DNA from: Lachnospiraceae bacterium
GTDB lineage: Bacteria; Bacillota; Clostridia; Lachnospirales; Lachnospiraceae
Assembly (NCBI GenBank): GCA_017964745.1
Contig: JAGCRJ010000031.1
Coordinates: 1 to 5,008, forward strand
Direction of reading: 5' to 3'
Length of the DNA stretch: 5,008 nt
Shown here in pieces: positions 1-5,008 of the stretch (the stretch's first letter is position 1; every line of letters begins with the position of its first letter). Under the pieces are notes generated by a model. That model searched no databases, was not told the DNA's origin, and saw nothing but the letters and a program-made list of their open reading frames with translations. The position numbers and the translations under genes are program-made.

Positions 1-1
1 G

Positions 2-901
2 GTCTTTGTGACCGCATTCCTTTTTCCTTCCTCCGCATCGGAAGCAGGTGAACTCGGAAGCTTTCTATACGAGAAAGGTCTGGGACTGATCCCGCTTCTC
101 CTTATCGTAGCGGTTCTTCCCGGAATCTGTGAGGAAACACTTCACAGGGGAGCTCTGCTTTCCACATTCCGTGGACTCGACAAGGAATGGATCGCAGTGG
201 TATGTGTCGGCCTTTTCTTCTCGCTCAACCACGTGTCCATCCTCAGAGGACCCTTTACATTTATACTCGGTGCTGTCTTTGCATATATTGTCATCAAGAA
301 GAACAACATACTTCTGACAATGATCATGCACAGTATGCTCAACTCTTTCTCCGTAATAATTTCATATTTCACTTACAAGAATAATGTGACCGTAAATACA
401 GACATAAGCGTGGACGCCTCTGCTCTGGGATTATATACTGCGGCACTGTTCTTCGCTCCCCTGGTCTTCGTAGCAGGTATGAAGATACTCATTCCCGAAG
501 CACATAAGAAAAAGCATTTTGCTATCGCGGGCATCATCTCGGCCGTAATGCTGATCGGAGGTATCGTGCTCATGGTGGCAGGCTCCGGAAATGCGGTCTT
601 CAGTTCTAACGGTCCTCTGAACATGGCTGAAGGTGAAGTAAGATCCTTCGGCAGCATCGGAATTCAGGAAGAAAAGGATTACACCATAGCACTTGTCGTT
701 ACCGGCTCTGACGGAAACTTCAGAGTTGAAGTGACCGATGAGAACGAAGAACTGATCTGCGGCGGAAATATGGATGTATCCAGCATGGAGATATACACTT
801 CCACCGTTCATATCGAAGAAGGAAAAACGATCACCGTCAATCTCATAAGCCTCGAAGGTGATCCCGGAGATAATTCTCAATATTCGCTGATCATAAAATA
901 A
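2..901 (+). CDS. CPBP family intramembrane metalloprotease with C-terminal beta-rich domain (5' partial)
   Basis: Integral membrane protein of the CPBP (CAAX protease / bacteriocin-processing, Abi) family, which are glutamate-type or metal-dependent intramembrane proteases. Residues below count from the GTG at position 8. The three family motifs are intact: EExxxR at 42-47 (EETLHR), FxxxH at 71-75 (FFSLNH region) and HxxxN at 108-112 (HSMLN). Hydrophobic segments lie near 26-41, 60-79, 82-98, 100-121, 138-157 and 171-191. The KKKH stretch before the last helix suggests that residues about 195-297 face outside. This tail is polar, rich in predicted beta strands and ends in YSLIIK; its layout loosely recalls PPC-type domains, but I cannot assign it. 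The frame is open to the left edge and no Shine-Dalgarno can be judged there, so the gene almost certainly starts upstream and its N-terminal helices are missing. Substrate is unknown; relatives act in prenyl-protein processing, peptide maturation or self-immunity. Family call is firm, role is not. Confidence 0.88.
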   Translation, partial: VFVTAFLFPSSASEAGELGSFLYEKGLGLIPLLLIVAVLPGICEETLHRGALLSTFRGLDKEWIAVVCVGLFFSLNHVSILRGPFTFILGAVFAYIVIKKNNILLTMIMHSMLNSFSVIISYFTYKNNVTVNTDISVDASALGLYTAALFFAPLVFVAGMKILIPEAHKKKHFAIAGIISAVMLIGGIVLMVAGSGNAVFSSNGPLNMAEGEVRSFGSIGIQEEKDYTIALVVTGSDGNFRVEVTDENEELICGGNMDVSSMEIYTSTVHIEEGKTITVNLISLEGDPGDNSQYSLIIK

Positions 902-914
902 TAGCATAAGATAA

Positions 915-942
915 TGGGGACGGTTCATCAGAACCGTCCCCA
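915..942. terminator. Two-way terminator hairpin between convergent genes
   Basis: A perfect 12-bp inverted repeat (arms TGGGGACGGTTC at 915-926 and GAACCGTCCCCA at 931-942) closes a 4-nt ATCA loop. It begins 13 nt after the plus-strand stop codon (899-901) and lies 14 nt beyond the minus-strand stop (957-959), so it is placed to end both transcripts. The flanks are A/T-rich (AATTAAATTT on the plus side, ATTATCTTAT on the minus side), but neither has a clean U-run, so it is not a textbook intrinsic terminator. The GC-rich arm could also be a REP-like dispersed palindrome reused as a terminator. Confidence 0.72.
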
Positions 943-956
943 ATTAAATTTCCGTC

Positions 957-1787
957 TTATAACGCAATGACCACTCCGCCCGGGTTTTCATAAGTGGTCG
1001 ACAGGCCTCCGGCATTTATTATCTTAACATCGGTAAAACCGAATCTGTCTGTAAGTATCTTGGCGATCTTTAAGCAGAGCTCCTTACTTGCGCACTGGGT
1101 TATCCTCACCTTGCGCGTCTTATCAAAGTCCTTCTTTTCGATATGATAAAGCATTCTGTTTACGGCATTGTTGATGCCTATGGACTGATCGATCTGCTTT
1201 ATCTCTCCGTCCACACCGATGAGCACCGGCTTAACATTCATCGCGGTTGCGACAAGTGCCTTGACTCCTTTAAGTCTTCCGTTCTTTTTAAATGTCTCGA
1301 GATCGTCGAGAACAAATATCGTGTACATCTCATCGCGGAAAGCTTCAACCTTCCGTACTACCTCTTCAAAGCTGCATCCCATCTCCGCAAATTCAATGAT
1401 CTTCTCTGCGATCACATGCTCACCCGCCGCTGCGGATTTCGAATCGAAGATATGTATCTTAACACCCTCATGTTCATCCTCGAACATATCCTTGGCAACC
1501 ATCGCGGAATTATACACTCCGCTGAGTTTGGACGAAAGTGTGACAACATAGTTATCACAGTTTTCATTGAAAGCATTATAGAAATCATCCGGCGAAGGAC
1601 ATGCGGACTGAGGATAACCCGGATCCGCTTTGATGAGATCTATCCACTCCTGCTGTGTCTTTCTTCCGTCATCCCTGTACTCCACTCCGCCGATGATGAC
1701 AGACATCGGGACACGGATAACATTTCCTTTCCTCATCTGCAGCTTTGTGAAATCACAGCAGCTGTCGCCTATTACCTTAAAAGCCAT
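957..1787 (-). CDS. DegV family fatty-acid-binding protein (FakB-like)
   Basis: A soluble 276-residue protein of the usual DegV length. Family members bind a long-chain fatty acid; in Firmicutes the FakB type presents it to the kinase FakA, giving acyl-phosphate for phospholipid synthesis. Family landmarks: N-terminal VIGDSCCDF (5-13), the CPSPDDF loop (63-69) after the first strand block, TLSSKLSGVYNSA (83-95), IFDSKSAAAG (113-122), VLDDLETFKKNGRLKG (159-174) with the Arg of the GGR-like turn at 171, and NVKPVL (184-189). Two pocket positions differ from the usual pattern: SAC replaces TSQ at 61-63, and the C-terminal HxGPG reads YENPG (266-270). The ATG at 1787 is chosen because GGAGG lies 4 nt upstream; a GTG at 1808 would add seven residues and overlap the kinase stop as GTGA, but has no clear ribosome binding site. 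It lies 17 nt after the kinase gene on the same strand, so the two are probably one operon. No FakA gene is in the window. The family is certain; the ligand is inferred. Confidence 0.92.
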   Translation of the reverse strand: MAFKVIGDSCCDFTKLQMRKGNVIRVPMSVIIGGVEYRDDGRKTQQEWIDLIKADPGYPQSACPSPDDFYNAFNENCDNYVVTLSSKLSGVYNSAMVAKDMFEDEHEGVKIHIFDSKSAAAGEHVIAEKIIEFAEMGCSFEEVVRKVEAFRDEMYTIFVLDDLETFKKNGRLKGVKALVATAMNVKPVLIGVDGEIKQIDQSIGINNAVNRMLYHIEKKDFDKTRKVRITQCASKELCLKIAKILTDRFGFTDVKIINAGGLSTTYENPGGVVIAL

Positions 1788-1791
1788 ATTT

Positions 1792-1796
1792 CCTCC
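1792..1796 (-). promoter_or_regulatory. Ribosome binding site of the DegV-family gene
   Basis: On the minus strand GGAGG is followed by AAAT and then the ATG at 1787-1785. This strong Shine-Dalgarno lies in the 17-nt gap after the kinase stop codon and decides the DegV start in favour of the ATG over the upstream GTG at 1808. The short gap would allow translational coupling with the kinase. Confidence 0.75.
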
Positions 1797-1804
1797 GTTC
1801 AGCC

Positions 1805-4800
1805 TCACTTATCAGTGGGGGCAAATTCCATGATCTCGTCATCATCATCGGAGCCTTCGGATTCTTCCGATGATCCGAGTGCCTTCTTTACTGCATCCGC
1901 TATCTTCTCATAAAGATCGAGAGTGTTCTTGTGTTCGTTTTCGACGAAACTGATATCCCTGTCCTTGGATGCGGTCTCCATCTTTGCGGCAAGGTCCGCA
2001 AGCGCACCGGCACCGATGGTCCTTGAAGTACTCTTTACCGCATGTACCATAACGGAATAATTATCCCAATCCCTCCTGGTATAATATCCGATAAGCTTCC
2101 CGCTGTGATCCTGATATTCGGAAGCATATTCTTTCAGTATGTCACGGTAAAAATCCTTATCTCCCTGTGCATATCCGATTCCCGCCTCTGTGTCTATACC
2201 GGCAGCCTTAAGTATTTCATCGAATCCGCCCGAAACGGTTCCTTCTCCCGGAGCGCTCACATCTTCATCATCCGCTTTTACGGACGAAGCATCCGGTGAC
2301 GCGGTTATCTTCTCCACCTTATCCTTGGGAAGATAAGTGATGAGCATCTTTTCAAGTGCCTTGCCCTCGACAGGCTTTGTCAGATAATCGGTAAAGCCCT
2401 CAGCTATATACTTTTCCTTGGCACCCCTGATGGCATCTGCGGTAAGACAGATGATGGGAGTATCCTTATTAAGTCCGCTGTCAAGGTCACGGATTATCTT
2501 AAGTGTCTGTGTTCCGTCCATACCGGGCATGCGCTGGTCAAGAAGTATCAGATCGTATCCGACTTCATCGGCAAGCCTGACCGCCGCTTCTCCGCTAGGT
2601 GCCGTATCTATCTCCACACCCGTCTTTTTGAGGAGATTGACCACGACGATTATGTTCATCCTTGTATCATCAACAACAAGGATCTTTGCTTTCGGTGCAT
2701 GGAAGGATTCGTGATAAAGCTCAGTGCTTCCCGCGTAAAGAGAATGGATCTTATACTCACCGATCGGCTCGTTGTTTTCTATCTTCTGCCACAGGTCAAA
2801 GGAGAACACGGATCCCTGACCGTAGGTGCTCTTTACGTTCAGTTTACTGTCCATAAGGGAAAGGAGCTTGGTCGCGATCGACATACCCAGACCGGTTCCC
2901 TCTATCGTTCTGTTGCGGATGACATCGAGTCTTTCGAAGGATTCAAAAAGCTTGTCCATATCGCTTTCCTTGATGCCTATTCCGGTATCGGCAACCTCGA
3001 AATACAAAAGTGCCTTTCCGTCCTTTACTTCCCTGCACTTTACGGTAAGTGTCACACTGCCTTCGTGAGTGTACTTGACCGCATTGGTAAGAAGATTGAG
3101 AACGACCTGATTGATACGTGCATCATCACCGTAGTATTCGGAAGGAAGATCCGGATCGATGATGACCTTAAACTTGAGTTTCTTTTCTTCCGCTCTTTCC
3201 TGGACCGAATTGACAAGATATGTGATCAGCGTGCTGAGACTGTAACGCACCGGAACGATCTCCATCTTGCCGTCTTCTATCTTGGAGAAATCAAGTATGC
3301 TGTTTACAAGCTGAAGAAGGTTCTTGCCTGAATTTCTGATATTGCCGGAGTATTCCCTGATACTGTCTTCCTTAGTCTCCCTGAGGATCATCTCGTTCAT
3401 TCCAAGTATCGCATTGATAGGCGTTCTGATCTCATGGGACATATCGGCAAGGAAATTACTCTTGGCTTTATTCGCTTCATCGGCGGAAGCTTTCTCGAGT
3501 CTGAGCACATCGGCTTCATACTGCTGCTTCTGTCTTGCGGACTTCATCTCCTCTACCTTCTTGCCGTATGCCTGCTCGTTCTTGTATCCGATGAAATAGA
3601 ATATCGTTACGAGCACGAAGATGGTCAGGGATACGAGAATGTTTACGGTGAGCTGTGAATATGCATCCGCAAACAGATCTTTATTTCTTACAACGATGAC
3701 TACATGCCACTGGTCCATTACGGTACTGGTGAAAAGAGTACATTTCTCACCCATTACATCGGCTTCCGTAACGGTCTTTCCGGCATTTGCTATGGTATCA
3801 AGAAGTGCCTCACCGTAATTGTTACGGATATTGGTTCCTACATAACTTCTGTCCTTATGAGTGACGATAAGTCCGTCACTGTTTACTATCATTGCATATC
3901 CGTTGCCCGCAATATCGGCTTCCTCGGTTATATCCTGAACATGACCGATGGTTACATCAAGGCAGACTATATTATCATCGTATCCTCCGGCCGAACGAAG
4001 GAGTCTTCCGATAGTTATAACGATATCTCCGGTGTGTGCATCTACATAGGGGGAAACAATGATGGTCTTTCCGTCAGCTTCTTTTATAGCGGTGTACCAG
4101 TCCCTGTCCTTTACCTCATAACCTTCCGGGGGAACCCATCCCGATCCGTCCAGAAACTCTCCGCGGATATATCCGTAGACGCCGGTGAAGTTTTCGTCAA
4201 ATCTGGATTTGAGCCTGGTCGTCTGGCTTGTGAGATAAGCATTTATCTTATCCTCACTCTCGCCGTTTTCAAGCATCAGGTCTATCGTATCGGCGGTAAC
4301 ATTGAGGGATGACTGTGCGATCGCAAGATAATTATCAAGCTCGGATGAGATATTTGCGGCTTTGTCTTCTCCGGAGGTATAGATACCGCTGAGCGAAACC
4401 CTGTAGAACAATCTCGAGTTGTATATAACGGTAAACACCATCAGTCCGAGAGTGACGATTATCGTCATGAACAGATTGATCCTGCCCCTCTTTATACCGG
4501 TCCCCGAATCTCCGCTTGATTTCTTGTATTTGTATCTCTGTGCGGCAATATAGATAAGCGCAAGTATGATCAGGCAAAGGAAGATCGAGAACATGAAAAG
4601 AATGACAGCGATCATACTGAGCACAGCTGAATTATCGGTTTCCTGCGGAATGGTCTTCTTCATCCAGTCAGCAACGAGATATCCGCCCACGCATGCAGCA
4701 AGAAGAAGTCCCGAGATGATGACCTCGAGTCTGGCCTGGAATCTTGTATCGCGTGCGGTGTTTTCCGCATGCTCCAGACCGCGTGATTTATAGGTCTTGT

Positions 4801-5008
4801 TTATTGCCCATGCAAAGAAGATCTCGGTGATATAACCGGCGACGCAGCTGTAATAATATGGATTCGTGAAATCGGAATACCAGTCATAGCATGATGCGGT
4901 CCACATCACATACTGGGTAAAGATATAGAAGATAATGATGCAGTGAAAATACGGGACCGGCTCTCCGTTCTTCTTTTCCTTCAGATAATACAGAATGGAC
5001 TGCAGACA
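1805..5008 (-). CDS. Hybrid sensor histidine kinase: multi-TM, dCache, HisKA, HATPase, REC, Hpt (5' partial)
   Basis: A membrane-bound phosphorelay kinase with 1067 visible residues; numbers here count from the GTG at 4909. The frame stays open from there to the right edge, adding 33 residues that include a likely helix (PYFHCIIIFYIFTQYV), and no Shine-Dalgarno precedes 4909, so the true start is outside the window. Domains: membrane segments near 15-37, 59-82, 95-124 and 144-165; extracytoplasmic dCache sensor about 171-410 (RDWY at 269-272, SPYVD at 286-290, second lobe GYAMIVNSDGLIVTHKD at 337-353); membrane helix 421-442; coiled coil 444-485 with no HAMP; HisKA with SHEIRTP and phospho-acceptor His492; HATPase with N box NLLTNAVKYT (605-614), G1 DTGIGI (641-646) and G2 GTGLGM (671-676); receiver 741-860 with DD747-748, phospho-acceptor Asp791, Thr823 and Lys845; Hpt about 896-1011 with HAVKST (His956); and an acidic Ser/Asp-rich tail, 1012-1034. 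All catalytic residues are present. The signal probably binds the dCache domain, perhaps an amino acid. The final response regulator is not here. The gene leads into the DegV gene 17 nt downstream. Confidence 0.95.
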   Translation of the reverse strand, partial: CLQSILYYLKEKKNGEPVPYFHCIIIFYIFTQYVMWTASCYDWYSDFTNPYYYSCVAGYITEIFFAWAINKTYKSRGLEHAENTARDTRFQARLEVIISGLLLAACVGGYLVADWMKKTIPQETDNSAVLSMIAVILFMFSIFLCLIILALIYIAAQRYKYKKSSGDSGTGIKRGRINLFMTIIVTLGLMVFTVIYNSRLFYRVSLSGIYTSGEDKAANISSELDNYLAIAQSSLNVTADTIDLMLENGESEDKINAYLTSQTTRLKSRFDENFTGVYGYIRGEFLDGSGWVPPEGYEVKDRDWYTAIKEADGKTIIVSPYVDAHTGDIVITIGRLLRSAGGYDDNIVCLDVTIGHVQDITEEADIAGNGYAMIVNSDGLIVTHKDRSYVGTNIRNNYGEALLDTIANAGKTVTEADVMGEKCTLFTSTVMDQWHVVIVVRNKDLFADAYSQLTVNILVSLTIFVLVTIFYFIGYKNEQAYGKKVEEMKSARQKQQYEADVLRLEKASADEANKAKSNFLADMSHEIRTPINAILGMNEMILRETKEDSIREYSGNIRNSGKNLLQLVNSILDFSKIEDGKMEIVPVRYSLSTLITYLVNSVQERAEEKKLKFKVIIDPDLPSEYYGDDARINQVVLNLLTNAVKYTHEGSVTLTVKCREVKDGKALLYFEVADTGIGIKESDMDKLFESFERLDVIRNRTIEGTGLGMSIATKLLSLMDSKLNVKSTYGQGSVFSFDLWQKIENNEPIGEYKIHSLYAGSTELYHESFHAPKAKILVVDDTRMNIIVVVNLLKKTGVEIDTAPSGEAAVRLADEVGYDLILLDQRMPGMDGTQTLKIIRDLDSGLNKDTPIICLTADAIRGAKEKYIAEGFTDYLTKPVEGKALEKMLITYLPKDKVEKITASPDASSVKADDEDVSAPGEGTVSGGFDEILKAAGIDTEAGIGYAQGDKDFYRDILKEYASEYQDHSGKLIGYYTRRDWDNYSVMVHAVKSTSRTIGAGALADLAAKMETASKDRDISFVENEHKNTLDLYEKIADAVKKALGSSEESEGSDDDDEIMEFAPTDK

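Noticed and set aside
8..10. GTG as the start of the CPBP protease
   Set aside because: The frame is open to the left edge and the N-terminal helices normally preceding the EExxxR motif would be missing. The gene is treated as 5' partial.
431..943. Minus-strand open frame of 170 codons opposite the CPBP gene
   Set aside because: It is antisense to the coding region and passes through the terminator hairpin; no domain or ribosome binding site supports it.
1806..1808. GTG start of the DegV gene overlapping the kinase stop (GTGA)
   Set aside because: The GGAGG at 1792-1796 fits the ATG at 1787, and DegV proteins normally begin only a few residues before the DS motif, as with that ATG. The overlap is probably coincidental.
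1143..1913. Long plus-strand open frame of 256 codons opposite the DegV gene
   Set aside because: It lies almost wholly antisense to a gene with clear family motifs, runs across the kinase-DegV junction, shows no recognisable domain, and has no ribosome binding site. It reflects the codon usage of the minus-strand genes.
2699..4312. Plus-strand open frames of about 200 codons at 2699-3331 and 3704-4312
   Set aside because: Both are antisense to well-conserved kinase domains (HATPase/HisKA and dCache). Their translations look like mirror shadows without domains, so they are not called as genes.
4907..4909. GTG (or the ATG at 4906) as the start of the hybrid kinase
   Set aside because: The frame is open for 33 more codons to the window edge, the added residues include a plausible membrane helix, and the bases just upstream are not purine-rich as a Shine-Dalgarno would be. 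The start is probably outside the window.

Overview
The window holds two convergent transcription units, with no RNA gene, insertion sequence or CRISPR array visible. Base composition is moderate, Shine-Dalgarno use is strong, and the gene content is a large Cache-type hybrid histidine kinase, a DegV/FakB-like protein and a CPBP membrane protease. Together these suggest an anaerobic Firmicute of the Clostridia, possibly a gut or rumen Lachnospiraceae relative. That placement is inference from gene style, not from a marker gene.

Left part, plus strand (up to 901): the C-terminal part of a CPBP (CAAX protease/bacteriocin-processing) intramembrane metalloprotease whose 5' end lies outside the window. 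It carries all three family motifs, and after its last membrane helix an extra beta-rich domain of about 100 residues that is probably outside the cell. The short gap at 902-956 holds a perfect 12-bp stem-loop lying symmetrically between the two stop codons, probably a two-way terminator.

Right part, minus strand (5008 down to 957): a very large membrane hybrid sensor histidine kinase, then a DegV-family fatty-acid-binding protein 17 nt downstream with its own strong ribosome binding site. The kinase reads, in order: several membrane helices, extracytoplasmic dCache sensor, membrane helix, coiled coil, HisKA, HATPase, receiver, Hpt and an acidic tail. Its reading frame is open to the right edge, so its true start is outside the window. 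All phosphorelay residues are present (His, Asp, His), so it should run a three-step relay to an output regulator not encoded here. The sensor carries residues resembling the amino-acid-binding signature of dCache domains.

The two minus-strand genes are probably co-transcribed, which raises a possible link between sensing of an external small molecule and fatty-acid uptake or activation. Nothing here is clearly a wholly new system. The best leads are the kinase-DegV pairing, the unusual membrane domain before the dCache sensor, a DegV ligand pocket that lacks the usual His, and the CPBP protein with an added exported domain.
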